A stretch of DNA of 64,000 nt from Brevundimonas naejangsanensis (GCF_000635915.2 NZ_CP015614.1:62001-126000), one strand, 5' to 3'. Positions 17,387 through 27,174 are shown, counted from the first letter of the stretch. Notes: a model not told the origin generated them from the sequence alone. Made by a program: numbers and translations.

Positions 17387-19186
17387 TTAAAGCCGCGTCT
17401 CGCCGCTCAGGATCGCCTCGCGCGCCTGGGCGGTCAGCACCTGATATCCCGCCTCGCCGCCGCGCACCCAGACGGGGCCGTCGACCTTGGCCGGGTCGAA
17501 GCCGTCGGCGACCAGGTCGACCTTGCGGTATTTGAAGGTGCCGGTGGTGTCGGCCGACTTCAGCATCCGCACGAACACCGGCCGCGCATAGGACGGCAGC
17601 TGCTCATCGGTCCAGGCGGCGAAGGCGGCGGGGTCGAACACGCCGTCCATCACCAGGCCGACCATGCCCGCCTTGCCCTCCTGGCCCGGCACGGCGACGC
17701 CATAGGCGATGACCTCCTGTACGCCGGGCGCCTCGGACAGGCGCTGCTCGACCTCGGCGGTCGAGACGTTCTCGCCCTTCCAGCGGAAGGTGTCGCCCAG
17801 CCGGTCCATGAAGTAGAAATAGCCCTGCCGGTCCTGGCGCATCAGGTCGCCGGTGCGGAACCAGCGGTCGCCCTTCTTGAACACATCGGTCAGGATCTTC
17901 TTCTGCGACGCCTTCTTGTCGGCGTAGCCCGAGAAGTCGTGGCGGATGTCGCTGCCGATCTGGCCGATGGCCTCGCCGGTCTCGCCGACGGCGACGGGCA
18001 CGCACTGGCCGTTAGGGCCGCGCAGGGGCTCGCCCGTCTCCGGGTCCAGGGCGATCAGGCGGATGTTGATCTGCGACTTCAGATAGCTGGGCACCCGGCC
18101 GATGGCGCCCGCCTTGCCGTCGAAGTTGAACAGGGAGACGTTGCCCTCGGTCGAGCCGTAGAACTCCAGAATGTCCTTGATGCGGAACCGGCTCTGGAAC
18201 TCGGGCCAGACATCGGGGCGCAGGCCGTTGCCGAAGGCCAGCCGCAGCTTGTGGGCCTTCTCGTCCGGATGCGCCGGGCTGTTGACCAGATAGCGGCACA
18301 GCTCGCCGATATAGACGAACATCGTCGCGCCCGTCGCCTTCACGTCGGGCCAGAAATGGGTGGCCGAGAAGCGCCGCCGCGTCACCATCCGCCCGCCGTT
18401 CAACAGCACCGAACCGACGCCGACCAGCCCGCCGGTCGAGTGATACAGCGGCAGGACGTTGAACAGCACGTCCTTGGGCGTCGAGGCCGTGGCCCCGGCG
18501 AAGGCGCGCATATAGGTCCGCACCCGCGAATGCGGCATCCGCGCCGCCTTGGGCAGGCCCGTGGTGCCCGAGGTGTAGATATAGAGGGCGGTGTCGCGGT
18601 TGGTCATGCCCTGGCGCAGCGCGCGGTCGGGCCGCACCGAGGAGGCGCTGCGCACGGCGTTGTCCAGGTCGCGGCGGCCGTTCGTCTCGTTCTCCTCGCC
18701 CAGGCCGTGGACCCAGATCATCAGATTGCGGTCGACCAGGCCGCGCGCGTCCTCGACCGCCTGCCAGCAGTCCTCGTCCGTCACCACGTTGAAGGCGGTC
18801 GAAATGGTCAGGCAGTGGGCCAGGGCCGCGCCGGTCAGATTGTTGTTGATCAGGGCGGTGGCCACCCCGACCTTGGAGAAACCGAACCAGGCCGCCACGT
18901 ATTCCACGCGGTTATGCATCACCAGGGCGATGACGTCGCTGCGCTTCAGATTGCGGCTCTTGGCCCAGTTGGCGTAGCGGTTCGCCATCGCCTCGAACTC
19001 GCGATAGGTCAGCTTGCGGGTCTCGTCCTCGACGGCGACGTTGGGGCCGAACTTGTCGACGGCCTCTTCGATGTCGTCACAGGCCAGGACGTCGCCGTCC
19101 AGGGTGATGGGCTTGATGCGCTTCAGAAGCCGGAACAGCCCGCTCGCGAACTTGATGTCACGCCGGATGTTTGCCGCCAGTCCCAT
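17387..19186 (-). CDS. Long-chain acyl-CoA synthetase (FATP/very-long-chain type)
   Basis: 599 aa. ATP-dependent activation of a fatty acid to acyl-CoA. The AMP-binding P-loop LYIYTSGTTGLPKAARMPH lies about residues 202-220, EFYGSTEGNVSLFNFDG is the ACS motif region, and WFRTGDLMRQDRQGYFYFMD is the adenylate motif. FRWKGENVSTAEVE in the C-terminal lid domain is characteristic of the FATP branch. The start at 19186 (MGLAANIRRD) fits family N-termini. A hydrophobic N-terminal stretch suggests membrane association. Probably feeds beta-oxidation or lipid synthesis. Confidence 0.92.
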   Translation of the reverse strand: MGLAANIRRDIKFASGLFRLLKRIKPITLDGDVLACDDIEEAVDKFGPNVAVEDETRKLTYREFEAMANRYANWAKSRNLKRSDVIALVMHNRVEYVAAWFGFSKVGVATALINNNLTGAALAHCLTISTAFNVVTDEDCWQAVEDARGLVDRNLMIWVHGLGEENETNGRRDLDNAVRSASSVRPDRALRQGMTNRDTALYIYTSGTTGLPKAARMPHSRVRTYMRAFAGATASTPKDVLFNVLPLYHSTGGLVGVGSVLLNGGRMVTRRRFSATHFWPDVKATGATMFVYIGELCRYLVNSPAHPDEKAHKLRLAFGNGLRPDVWPEFQSRFRIKDILEFYGSTEGNVSLFNFDGKAGAIGRVPSYLKSQINIRLIALDPETGEPLRGPNGQCVPVAVGETGEAIGQIGSDIRHDFSGYADKKASQKKILTDVFKKGDRWFRTGDLMRQDRQGYFYFMDRLGDTFRWKGENVSTAEVEQRLSEAPGVQEVIAYGVAVPGQEGKAGMVGLVMDGVFDPAAFAAWTDEQLPSYARPVFVRMLKSADTTGTFKYRKVDLVADGFDPAKVDGPVWVRGGEAGYQVLTAQAREAILSGETRL

Positions 19187-19338
19187 AGGTGCGCCGCCTC
19201 TTCCCGATTTGCCTTTGCCAAAGGTGATGAACGGCGCGGGGCGGCGGGTCAACCGGGGGCGGGGACGCAGGCGGAGCCGCCGGACGAAAAGGCAAGCTTC
19301 CGCGCCGTTTTCAATGACGTAGCGTCAAGCCTGGCCTC

Positions 19339-20652
19339 TCAGCGCGCGGCGGGCGCCACGCGCCAGACGGCGTCGCCCACGTCATCGGCGACCAGCAGGG
19401 CGCCGCGCCGGTCCACGGCGACCCCGACCGGCCGTCCCATCGCCTCGCCCTTTTCATTGCGGAAGCCGGTCAGCACGTCCTGCGGCGGCCCGTCCGGGCG
19501 CCCATCGCGGAAGGGCACGAAGATGACCTTGTAGCCGGACGGCGGGTTGCGGTTCCACGAGCCGTGCTGGCCGATGATCGCCCCGTTGCGCCACTGCGGC
19601 AGCAGGTCGCCCGTATAGAAGGTCAGACCCAGCGAGGCCGTGTGCGACCCCAGGGCGTAGTCGGGCCGGATCGCCCTGGCGACCATCTCGGGCCGGGCGG
19701 GCTGCACCCGCTCGTCGACGTTCTGGCCGTAATAGCTCCACGGCCAGCCGTAGAAGCCCCCCGCCGTGACCGAGGTCATGTAGTCGGGGACCAGATCGTT
19801 CCCCAGGGCGTCGCGCTCATTGACCGAGGTCCACAACCGCCCGTCCTGCGGGTTCCAGGCCAGACCGACCGGGTTTCTCAGGCCCGAGGCGAAGACGCGC
19901 CGCGCCCCCGTCGCCGCGTCGATCTCCAAAATGGCGGCGCGGTCGACCTCCTCATCCAGCCCGTTTTCGCCGATGTTGGAGTTGGAGCCGACCCCGACAT
20001 ACAGTTTCGTCCCGTCGGCCGAGGCGACCAGGCTCTTGGTCCAGTGGTGATTGCGCCCGGCCGGCAGGTCCGCGACCTTGACCGGCGTGGCGTCGATGCG
20101 CGTCTGTCCCGTCCGATAGGGGACTTTGACCAGGGCGTCGGCGTTGGCGACGTAGAGCGTCTCTCCAACCAGAGCCATGCCGAAGGGCGAGGTCAGGCCG
20201 CTGAGGAAGACGCTCTTCGTCTCGGCGGTCCCGTCGCCGTCGGCGTCGCGCAACAGGCTGATGCGGTCGGCGCTGGGCCGGTCGCCCGACCCGGCGCGCG
20301 CCATCACCAGTCCCTCGATCCAGCCGCGCAGGCCGCCCTTCTTCTCCTTCGGCTTGGCCGGTCCCTGGGACTCGGCGACCAGCACGTCGCCGTTGGGCAG
20401 GACATAGAGCCAGCGCGGATGATCCAGCCCCGTGGCGAAGGCGTTGACCGCCAGCCCCGCCGCCGCAACGGGCGCGCGGCCTTGGGGCCAGCCGACGGCC
20501 GGGGCGATCTTCACCATCGGCACGCCTTGCGGCTTGGGCGCGGGCAGGTTGGGCGCCGCGCCGAACCCGTCGGTTTCCGGCAGCACGCTTTCGGTGCCGC
20601 AGGCCGCAAGCACCATCATCAGGGGCAGTATCAACAGGCGGCGGCGACCCAT
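19339..20652 (-). CDS. PQQ-type sugar/sorbosone dehydrogenase-like beta-propeller lipoprotein
   Basis: 437 aa. Lipobox MMVLAACGTE near residue 18, then a six-bladed propeller of the soluble glucose/sorbosone dehydrogenase family: GLDHPRWLYVLPNGDVLVAE, LRDADGDGTAETKSVFL, NHHWTKSLVASADG, GLRNPVGLAWNPQDGRLWTS and GQHGSWNRNPPSGYKV. Several strictly used PQQ/Ca ligands of true sGDH lie in such loops, so oxidation of an aldose or aldehyde in the periplasm is plausible, but the substrate is not shown. GAGGAT precedes the ATG at 20652. The upstream lipocalin gene may share its transcript. Confidence 0.85.
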   Translation of the reverse strand: MGRRRLLILPLMMVLAACGTESVLPETDGFGAAPNLPAPKPQGVPMVKIAPAVGWPQGRAPVAAAGLAVNAFATGLDHPRWLYVLPNGDVLVAESQGPAKPKEKKGGLRGWIEGLVMARAGSGDRPSADRISLLRDADGDGTAETKSVFLSGLTSPFGMALVGETLYVANADALVKVPYRTGQTRIDATPVKVADLPAGRNHHWTKSLVASADGTKLYVGVGSNSNIGENGLDEEVDRAAILEIDAATGARRVFASGLRNPVGLAWNPQDGRLWTSVNERDALGNDLVPDYMTSVTAGGFYGWPWSYYGQNVDERVQPARPEMVARAIRPDYALGSHTASLGLTFYTGDLLPQWRNGAIIGQHGSWNRNPPSGYKVIFVPFRDGRPDGPPQDVLTGFRNEKGEAMGRPVGVAVDRRGALLVADDVGDAVWRVAPAAR

Positions 20653-20662
20653 GGAACGATCC

Positions 20663-21233
20663 TCAGCGTGCAGGTAGAGCGGGGTATTCGAGTCGACTGA
20701 CGTCATAGCCCAGTTCTCCGGCCCGCCGCGTCAGGCGGGCGAGCTGGTCGGCGCTCGGGACGTCCCGCGTATAGATGAAGAGCCGATCGAACGTCGGATC
20801 GGCCGAGATGAACCAGCTGTAGTCTTCGGCGCGATCCAGCACCCAGTAATCCCAGGTGACGAAGCCCCAGAAGTATCTGACCCGCAGCTTGGCGTTCACG
20901 CCCGGATCCAGGATTTGGCCGCCCTTCGATGGCCTTCTCCCGGCCTTCGGGCGTGTCCACCTGGCAGGTGTCGCGCACCGCGACCTGGGCGGGCGGCGAA
21001 AAGACGTAGGCGCTGGCGCCGGCGACGCAGCCGTCGGTGATCTTCATCGGCAGACGCGCCACCTCATGCCAACGTCCCGACCAAAGGCGCTCCGCGTCGA
21101 TGGTCTTGAGCGGCTGAGGCGCGCGCACCGCGCTCATCGGCGGGGCCGTGACGCACGCGGCCAGGCTTGCGGCCAGGGCGATAAGGGGCGTCGCGGCGGC
21201 GAGACGGCGGGAAATCGGGGCGGCGAGGGGCAT
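20663..21233 (-). pseudogene. Lipocalin (Blc-type outer-membrane lipoprotein), frameshifted
   Basis: Two overlapping frames together give one bacterial lipocalin. Frame 1 (from 21233) has a lipobox SLAACVTAP, the lipocalin motif WSGRWHEVARLP and CQVDTPEGREKAIEG. Frame 2 continues QILDPGVNAKLRVRYFWGF and DYWVLDRAEDYSWFI and stops at 20663. Deleting one base in the GGGCGGCC run near 20915-20925 restores about 189 aa. This is either a real recent frameshift or a sequencing error in a G/C run. Blc binds lipids, especially lysophospholipids. Confidence 0.85.
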
Positions 21234-21370
21234 GGCTGTCTCCGTGGAACGAACACAGGTTTACGCGCGCGGTTCCCTGGCGGATGACTTAAGCTCGGCG
21301 CGACAGTCGGGAGGGCCTTGAGCGCCTCGCGGGTCACGCCTATCTGCGAAACCACGCCCAGGGAGGTTCC

Positions 21371-22312
21371 ATGCCGCCAGTCATCGCCATCCAGGGCCTG
21401 ACCAAGACCTATAAGACCGGGCGCCAGGCGCTGAAGCAGCTGGACCTCGAAATCCGCAAGGGCGAGATCTTCGCCCTGCTGGGGCCGAACGGGGCGGGCA
21501 AGACGACGATGATCTCCATCGTCTGCGGCATCGTCACCCCGACCAGCGGGACCATCCTGGCCGACGGCCATGACATCCAGTCCGACTACCGCGCCGCCCG
21601 GGCCAAGATCGGCCTGGTGCCGCAGGAGCTGACCACCGACGCCTTCGAGACCGTCTGGGCCACCGTCACCTTCAGCCGCGGCCTGTTCGGCAAGCCGCCG
21701 AACCCGGCCCACATCGAGCGCATCCTTCGCGACCTCTCCCTGTGGGACAAGAAGGACGCCAAGATCATGACCCTGTCCGGCGGGATGAAGCGCCGCGTCA
21801 TGATCGCCAAGGCCCTGAGCCATGAGCCCGACATCCTGTTTCTGGACGAGCCCACGGCGGGCGTGGACGTCGAGCTGCGCCGCGACATGTGGGCCCTGGT
21901 GCGCCGGCTGCGCGATCGCGGCGTGACCATCATCCTGACCACCCACTACATCGAGGAAGCCGAGGAGATGGCCGATCGCGTCGGCGTCATCCTCGAGGGC
22001 GAACTGATCCTGGTCGAGACGACCGCCGACCTGATGCGAAAGCTGGGCCGCAAGACCCTGACCCTGAACCTGCAGGAGCCGCTGGCCGCCCTGCCGGCCG
22101 AGCTGGCCGAGTGGCCGCTGGAGCTGAAGAACGGCGGCTGCGAACTGGAATACGTCTTCGATTCGCACGCCGAGAAGACGGGCGTGCCTTCCCTGCTGCG
22201 CCGCCTGTCGGACCTCGGCGTCGGCTTCAAGGACCTGAACACCCGCCAGAGGTCGCTGGAGGACATCTTCGTCAGCCTGGTCCACCGCGATCGCGAGGAG
22301 GAGGCGGCGTGA
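21371..22312 (+). CDS. ABC-2 exporter ATP-binding protein (YadG-like)
   Basis: 313 aa. Walker [12 protein letters not shown] (residues about 36-46), Q-loop LVPQE, signature [16 protein letters not shown], Walker [13 protein letters not shown] and switch [14 protein letters not shown] are all intact. The C-terminal extension of about 80 residues is typical of DrrA/YadG-type exporters. It overlaps the permease gene by one nucleotide (TGATG), so translation is coupled. AGGGAGG upstream is a strong ribosome site. Substrate unknown; the relatives export drugs, polysaccharides or lipids. Confidence 0.95.
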   Translation: MPPVIAIQGLTKTYKTGRQALKQLDLEIRKGEIFALLGPNGAGKTTMISIVCGIVTPTSGTILADGHDIQSDYRAARAKIGLVPQELTTDAFETVWATVTFSRGLFGKPPNPAHIERILRDLSLWDKKDAKIMTLSGGMKRRVMIAKALSHEPDILFLDEPTAGVDVELRRDMWALVRRLRDRGVTIILTTHYIEEAEEMADRVGVILEGELILVETTADLMRKLGRKTLTLNLQEPLAALPAELAEWPLELKNGGCELEYVFDSHAEKTGVPSLLRRLSDLGVGFKDLNTRQRSLEDIFVSLVHRDREEEAA

Positions 22313-23079
22313 TGCGTTTCAACGGCCACGGAGTCTGGGCCATCTACCGCTTCGAGATGGCCCGGTCGCTGCGCACCCTGTGGCAGTCGCTGGTGACGCC
22401 GGTCATCACGACCTCGCTCTATTTCGTCGTCTTCGGCGGGGCCATCGGCAGCCGCATGACCGAGGTGGACGGCGTCCCCTACGGCGCCTTCATCGTGCCG
22501 GGGCTGATCATGCTCAGCCTGTTCACCCAGTCGATCTTCAACGCCAGTTTCGGCATCTATTTTCCGAAGTTCACCGGCACCATCTACGAAATCCTGTCCG
22601 CCCCGGTGTCGTCGCTCGAGATCGTGCTCGCCTATGTCGGGGCGGCGGCGACCAAGTCGGCGGTCCTGGGGCTGATCATCCTGGCCACGGCGGCGCTGTT
22701 CGTGCCGCTGCACATCCTGCACCCCTTCTGGATGCTGGCTTTCCTGATCCTGATCTCGACCACCTTCGCCCTGTTCGGCTTCATCATCGGCGTCTGGGCG
22801 CAGAATTTCGAGCAGCTGCAGCTCGTGCCCATGCTGATCGTCACGCCCCTGACCTTCCTGGGCGGCGCCTTCTATTCGATCGAGATGCTGCCGGAGGGCT
22901 GGCGCACGGTCGCCCTGTTCAATCCGGTGGTCTATCTGATCTCGGGCTTCCGCTGGGCCTTCTACGGCGTGGGCGACGTCAGCGTTCAGGCCAGCCTTCT
23001 GGCCACGCTGGGCTTCTTCTTCGCCTGTCTGGCGGCGGTGGGCTGGATCTTCAAGACCGGCTATCGTCTGAAGAACTGA
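22312..23079 (+). CDS. ABC-2 type transporter permease (YadH-like)
   Basis: 255 aa with six membrane spans. The ABC-2 signature region [18 protein letters not shown] near the C-terminus and [21 protein letters not shown] near the second span match the YadH/DrrB permeases. The ATG at 22312 overlaps the ATPase stop codon. It forms a homodimer with two copies of the ATPase. The stop at 23079 is followed by a 92-nt gap before the next gene on the same strand. Confidence 0.93.
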   Translation: MRFNGHGVWAIYRFEMARSLRTLWQSLVTPVITTSLYFVVFGGAIGSRMTEVDGVPYGAFIVPGLIMLSLFTQSIFNASFGIYFPKFTGTIYEILSAPVSSLEIVLAYVGAAATKSAVLGLIILATAALFVPLHILHPFWMLAFLILISTTFALFGFIIGVWAQNFEQLQLVPMLIVTPLTFLGGAFYSIEMLPEGWRTVALFNPVVYLISGFRWAFYGVGDVSVQASLLATLGFFFACLAAVGWIFKTGYRLKN

Positions 23080-23171
23080 AGGCCACGAAAGCGCCGAACT
23101 CGGCGCTCACCGTCCTGGCCCTCAAACGCCTTTTCGACCTGATGCGCGCTCGCCTGAGCGCCGGAGACCGA

Positions 23172-24248
23172 ATGTCCGACGCCGACGACAAGACCCCATC
23201 GACCGACAACCCGGCGCCGGACGCCGCGCCGCGCGCTTCAGCCCCGTTCCGGCGGGGGCAGATCACCTGGGGCCGCCCGCCCCAGGCCGCCTTCCACGTC
23301 GGCCCCCTGCCGCGCGACGAAGGCCTGGCCCGCCTGACCGCCATGCCGCCGCATCCCAAACCGGCGCAACCGAAGCCCGCCCAGGCCCAGCCCGCCCAGC
23401 CCCAGCCTGCCCAGCCTCAGCCCGCAAAGCCGACGCCCCCGCTGTCCGCGCCGCGCCCATCGGGCGTCTTCGGCGGCTCGATGGTGCCGCGTCGCCAGCC
23501 CGCCCCGACCCCCGCTCCCCAGCCTGCCGCGCCCCAACCCCCCGTGTCCCAGCCGAGCGTCGCCGCCCGCCCGACCCCGCCGCCCGCGCCGCGTCCGGCG
23601 GCTGAGGCGGCCGCTCGACCGACGCCCGCCGCCCCGATGTCTGCTGTTGCGCCGTCTTCCGCGCCGCAGCCCGCTACGCGCGCGCCCCAACCGGTCGAGC
23701 CTGTCGCTGCGCCGCTGGCCCCGTCTTCAACCAAGCCCCGCTCTCGCTGGCCGCTCTATGTCGGCGTCGCGGCTGCGGCCGTTCTGGTTCCCGTGGCGGT
23801 CTGGCTGCTGGCCCGCTCCGGCGCGCAGGACGCCGCCGTGGAGGCGCCCGCCGCCGCGCCTGCCCCGGTGATCGAAGCCCCCGCCGCGCCGGTTGAAACG
23901 CCTGCGCCCGCACCGACCGTCGCCGAGGCGCCCGCCGCCGTTGCGGCCGCTCCCACGCCCTCACGCAACGTCAGCCCCGCGTCCGCGCGCCCGGCGCCGA
24001 TCCCGGCTCGCCCGACGACAAGGGCGCCCGCGCCTTCTGCTCCGTCGCCCGCCATCCCTGCGCCGACGGCTCAGCCGCCCGCCGCCACCCCTGCGCCGAT
24101 CGTGGTGACGCCGCCTGCCGCGCCAGCGCCGTCTGCGGCGCAGCCGGACGCTCCGGTCCGGTCAGAGGGCCCGCCGCCGACCCAGGCCCGCCCGGCCCAG
24201 ACCGACCCCAACGCCCCGATCGTCACCCGGCCCCAAAAGCTGGACTGA
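23172..24248 (+). CDS. Pro/Ala-rich single-span membrane protein
   Basis: 358 aa. An acidic N-terminus and RRGQITWGRPPQAAFHVGPL are followed by long low-complexity PAQPQPAQ-type repeats, one membrane helix at about residues 195-215 (WPLYVGVAAAAVLVPVAVWL), and a second Pro/Ala-rich periplasmic part ending VTRPQKLD. The design recalls TonB- or FtsN-like envelope-spanning proteins, but no folded C-terminal domain is visible. GGAG lies 5 nt before ATG 23172. Its stop codon directly abuts the stop of the convergent gene (TGATCA). Confidence 0.65.
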   Translation: MSDADDKTPSTDNPAPDAAPRASAPFRRGQITWGRPPQAAFHVGPLPRDEGLARLTAMPPHPKPAQPKPAQAQPAQPQPAQPQPAKPTPPLSAPRPSGVFGGSMVPRRQPAPTPAPQPAAPQPPVSQPSVAARPTPPPAPRPAAEAAARPTPAAPMSAVAPSSAPQPATRAPQPVEPVAAPLAPSSTKPRSRWPLYVGVAAAAVLVPVAVWLLARSGAQDAAVEAPAAAPAPVIEAPAAPVETPAPAPTVAEAPAAVAAAPTPSRNVSPASARPAPIPARPTTRAPAPSAPSPAIPAPTAQPPAATPAPIVVTPPAAPAPSAAQPDAPVRSEGPPPTQARPAQTDPNAPIVTRPQKLD

Positions 24249-24794
24249 TCAGCGCGCCAGCGGCGGCGCCGTCTGTTCGGCCAGCGGCGGCACGCGGGTG
24301 TCGCGCCGCACGCTGTCGGGCATGAAGTCGGGATCAAAGGCGCCGCGCGTCGTCTCAGCGCCCATCTGAATGTACTGGGTGCCATAGATCTGCGGCCGTC
24401 CGATGCCCTGCAGATAGCGGTCCAGGCTGGCCGCCGCGATCCAGGCGGCGTCCTGATGACCTTGCGCCAGGGCGGCGGTCGCCAGCACATGGGCCTTCAG
24501 GATGTCGTCCGCCTCGCGGCTGTGGTGGAAGATGAAGGCCGCGCGATAGTAGTCAGCGGCCGACCGGATCTCGCCGCGTTCCAGCATGGCCTTGGTCTCG
24601 GCCAGACGTTCGGCGTCGGCCATGCCCTCAAGCAGGTCGAGATGATGGTCCTGACGCGCCTTCTGATCGGCGTCGAACAGGGCGGTCAGCGCCGGATTGT
24701 CGGCCCGGACCGCTGGCGGATCCTCAGCGCGACCCTGAGGACCGCAGCCGGACAGAAGCAGCGCCGCCGCTGCGAGGGGGATCAGGCGTTTCAT
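24249..24794 (-). CDS. Lipoprotein of unknown function (DUF6624-like)
   Basis: 181 aa. Signal peptide and lipobox LLLSGCGPQ, then an alpha-helical domain rich in short repeats (ADAERLAETKAMLERGEI, AADYYRAAFIFHHSREADD) followed by GIGRPQIYGTQYIQMG. The last motif resembles, from memory, the C-terminal motif of DUF6624 proteins. Probably a periplasmic helical-repeat protein. It runs convergently into the Pro-rich gene with zero spacing. Confidence 0.65.
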   Translation of the reverse strand: MKRLIPLAAAALLLSGCGPQGRAEDPPAVRADNPALTALFDADQKARQDHHLDLLEGMADAERLAETKAMLERGEIRSAADYYRAAFIFHHSREADDILKAHVLATAALAQGHQDAAWIAAASLDRYLQGIGRPQIYGTQYIQMGAETTRGAFDPDFMPDSVRRDTRVPPLAEQTAPPLAR

Positions 24795-24815
24795 GCCCCT
24801 CGATAAGGGGAACGG

Positions 24816-25199
24816 TCACGCTTGGCGCAAGGGCAGATACCCGCGTTCCACCATCCGGCGCAGGCCGTCATAGGCCTCGCTCAGTTCGTCATAGGCGGTG
24901 CGGGCGGCGGTCAGGCGGGCGACCTGATCGGGCGTCGCCGGCGCGCCGGATTCCGCCAGGCGCACGGCCTCGGCCCCCCACCGCGCCCGCGCCTGGGCCG
25001 TCAGCACCGCCAGCTTCTGAAAGGCGGCCACGTCGACCTGGCTCAGCGCGTGGCCGATCAGTTCGCGGTTGGCGACATAGGCGGCGTAGTCGATCTGATC
25101 CAGCAGGCCGCGCAGGCGGCGTTGCTCCTGCGGCTCCATGTCCTCGGGCATGAAGTGGTCGCTGGAACGGCGGCGGGACTGGGTCAGCATGGTCGACAT
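24816..25199 (-). CDS. Hypothetical small helical protein
   Basis: 127 aa, soluble. Predicted mostly alpha-helical with Ala/Arg-rich amphipathic segments (LRGLLDQIDYAAYVANREL, QVARLTAARTAYDELSEAY). No signal peptide, membrane helix or known motif. It lies 21 nt upstream of the lipoprotein start on the same strand and could be co-transcribed with it. Confidence 0.6.
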   Translation of the reverse strand: MSTMLTQSRRRSSDHFMPEDMEPQEQRRLRGLLDQIDYAAYVANRELIGHALSQVDVAAFQKLAVLTAQARARWGAEAVRLAESGAPATPDQVARLTAARTAYDELSEAYDGLRRMVERGYLPLRQA

Positions 25200-25245
25200 G
25201 ACGGCCTCGGACGAAACAGCGATCCGCAGCCTGACCCTGTTCTGG

Positions 25246-26016
25246 TTAACCGGTCGTTTGCACGCCCCGTTGCGCGTCCTGCTGAACGCCCTTGGGCGCC
25301 AGCTTCAGCCGCTCGCGGTCCGGCGCGCCCAGCCCGCGCGGGCAGCGCATCGGCCGATAGTCCCTGGAATAGCAGAGCCGCGCCTCGCGGAACCAGCCGT
25401 CGGTGGTGGCGATGAACACCCCGTCGCGCGGGAAGCCCGGATTGGCCGCGACAAAGGCGTCGCGGATGGCCCCGGCGGTCAGGCGCTGGGTCGGAATGGC
25501 CTCCAGATCCGGCTTGTTCAGCCCGTCCCACATCTTCGCGGCCTGCGCGAAATAGGCCTCGGGACTGTCCCAGCCGCAGGTGCCGTGCGCCGCCCACTCA
25601 TGCTGTTGCAGGCTGGGCGAGGGGATCATGCAGAAGTGCCGCCGCACCGTCTCGACCGCAATGGCCGGGCCGGGCGCGGCGCAATAGCGCGGGTGCTTGT
25701 TGTCCGCCCCATTGGGCCACAGGCCGTGCAGGGTCAGGCCGAACTGATTGGCGGCGCACTGATAGCGGGCGTCGGGATAGTCCTTGCCGCTGCGGCAGGC
25801 CTGCGGCGACCAGCTGACCGCCAGCATGTTGAAGGCGACCGCCACGTCGGCGGCGACCTCGTCCTGCGGAATGCGATAGGGGCGCGCCGGGCGCAGGTCG
25901 TCCGGCACGTCGCAGACGGCGCCCGCGACCTGGGTCGGTTCAGGCTCGGCTCCGGTCGAGACGGTGCAGGCGCCCAGCAGGAGCGTCAGGGCGGCTAAGG
26001 CGAAGGGAATGCGCAT
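25246..26016 (-). CDS. Ribonuclease T2 family protein (secreted lipoprotein)
   Basis: 256 aa. Lipobox LLLGACTVS at the N-terminus. Both active-site boxes are present: CAS I in FGLTLHGLWPN (residues about 92-102) and CAS II in QQHEWAAHGTCGW (about 137-149), giving the catalytic His pair and the Glu-X-X-X-His dyad. Six or more Cys for disulfides. It cleaves single-stranded RNA through a 2',3'-cyclic phosphate in the periplasm or outside the cell, as E. coli RNase I does. Single gene. Confidence 0.93.
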   Translation of the reverse strand: MRIPFALAALTLLLGACTVSTGAEPEPTQVAGAVCDVPDDLRPARPYRIPQDEVAADVAVAFNMLAVSWSPQACRSGKDYPDARYQCAANQFGLTLHGLWPNGADNKHPRYCAAPGPAIAVETVRRHFCMIPSPSLQQHEWAAHGTCGWDSPEAYFAQAAKMWDGLNKPDLEAIPTQRLTAGAIRDAFVAANPGFPRDGVFIATTDGWFREARLCYSRDYRPMRCPRGLGAPDRERLKLAPKGVQQDAQRGVQTTG

Positions 26017-26109
26017 GGCTCACCCGTAAACCCTGCGTGATCCTCGGCCAAGGCGGAACCCGCGCACGGCCCCGGCCATTGATAAGCGTAAGCATAAGAG
26101 GATGAGTCC

Positions 26110-26394
26110 ATGCCCGATCAAGACGCCTTTGAAGTCGCTCTGGAAGAGGCCATCGCCCTGTTTGAGCAAGGCGAAAACATGAATCAGGCGCGGTTCGACG
26201 AACTGATCGCCGAACTGGAGGCGCGCCGCCCCGCCCTTCACGCCGTGGCCGAGGACGACCCCCGCGCCGAACGCGCCCGCGAGCTGGAGCGCCGCGCCGC
26301 CGAGCTTGAGCATCGCGCCGCCCAGGGCCACGGCCAGATGGACGAGGTCAACAGCCTGCTGTCGCCCCTGATGGGCAAGAAGTCGGAGACCTGA
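26110..26394 (+). CDS. Hypothetical coiled-coil protein
   Basis: 94 aa, very acidic, nearly all helical (DAFEVALEEAIALFEQGE, RARELERRAAELEHRAA heptads). No known domain. GAGG 9 nt before ATG. It might be a small cytoplasmic assembly or regulator protein. Flanked by RNase T2 (divergent) and a repeat. Confidence 0.65.
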   Translation: MPDQDAFEVALEEAIALFEQGENMNQARFDELIAELEARRPALHAVAEDDPRAERARELERRAAELEHRAAQGHGQMDEVNSLLSPLMGKKSET

Positions 26395-26407
26395 GCCTGC
26401 CGAAGAC

Positions 26408-26503
26408 GCCGTCATCCCGGCCTTGAGCCGGGACCGCCCAAAGCGCCGCCGTCAGAGCGTGCGGCGGTTCGGTACAGCCCTCGGGGCTTCGGGGATGACG
26501 GCG
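26408..26503. repeat. Imperfect inverted element (CGTCATCC ends)
   Basis: Starts with CGCCGTCATCC and ends with GGATGACGGCG as an 11-bp inverted pair. Each arm continues into an imperfect hairpin (CCCGGCCTTGAGCCGGG on the left). The ends match those of the elements at 35412 and 52439. It fills the gap between two convergent genes. Confidence 0.75.
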
Positions 26504-26511
26504 AGACCGCC

Positions 26512-27174
26512 TTATCGACAGGCCGCGACGCAAGCCTGCGCCAACACCTCGGCGGAATCGATCAGCCGCGCGCTGACATCGGCCTGATCCAGCAGCAGCG
26601 GCACCTCGGTGCAGCCGCCGATCACCGCCTCGGCGCCCGCCGCGATCAGGCCTTGCGCCAGATCACGCATGGCCGCCCGCTGTCCGGGGCCGACGTCGCC
26701 CGCCTTCACCGCGAACACCACCTGCATGAACCGTTCGCCCTCGGCGGGGGAGGGGGCGACCATCGCCAGCCCCTCGGCCGCCAAAGCCTCGACGTAGAGC
26801 CGCATCCCGCCCGGCGTCGCCAGCACCCCGACCCGCCGCGCCCCGGTCCCGGCCGCCGCCCTGGCCGTTTCCGCCACCATGTCGATGAAGGGCAGGCCCG
26901 CCGCGCGGATGGCGCCCGCATGGGCGTGGGCCGTATTGCACGGCATGGCCAGCACCTGCGCCCCCGCAGTCTTCAGCGCCTGCGCCATTTCGCCCAGCGC
27001 CCGCCCCGCCGCCTCGGGCTGGGTGTGACGGTTCGGGACCTGAGGATTGATGTCGGCGATGACGCGGATGTGGTCTTCATCGACGCTGGCCGGCGTCAGC
27101 GCCTGCACCCGCGCCAGAAAAGCCACCGTCGCGGCCGGGCCCATGCCACCCAGCACCCCCAGAACCTTGCTCAT
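26512..27174 (-). CDS. Aspartate/glutamate racemase family protein
   Basis: 220 aa, cofactor-independent two-cysteine racemase fold. VLGVLGGMGPAATVAFL is the N-terminal signature, MPCNTAHAH holds the first catalytic Cys (residue about 83) and IGGCTEVPLLL the second (about 195). Size and motifs fit aspartate racemases (RacD/YgeA type), which make D-Asp or D-Glu. The start at 27174 has GGGAG 6 nt upstream. The actual substrate is not certain, since hydantoin-racemase relatives share the fold. Confidence 0.9.
   Translation of the reverse strand: MSKVLGVLGGMGPAATVAFLARVQALTPASVDEDHIRVIADINPQVPNRHTQPEAAGRALGEMAQALKTAGAQVLAMPCNTAHAHAGAIRAAGLPFIDMVAETARAAAGTGARRVGVLATPGGMRLYVEALAAEGLAMVAPSPAEGERFMQVVFAVKAGDVGPGQRAAMRDLAQGLIAAGAEAVIGGCTEVPLLLDQADVSARLIDSAEVLAQACVAACR

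Noticed and set aside
23340..24200. CCCGCCCAGCCC-like short repeats as a possible DNA repeat element
   Set aside because: They encode the Pro/Ala/Gln-rich linker of a single membrane protein and are not found outside it.
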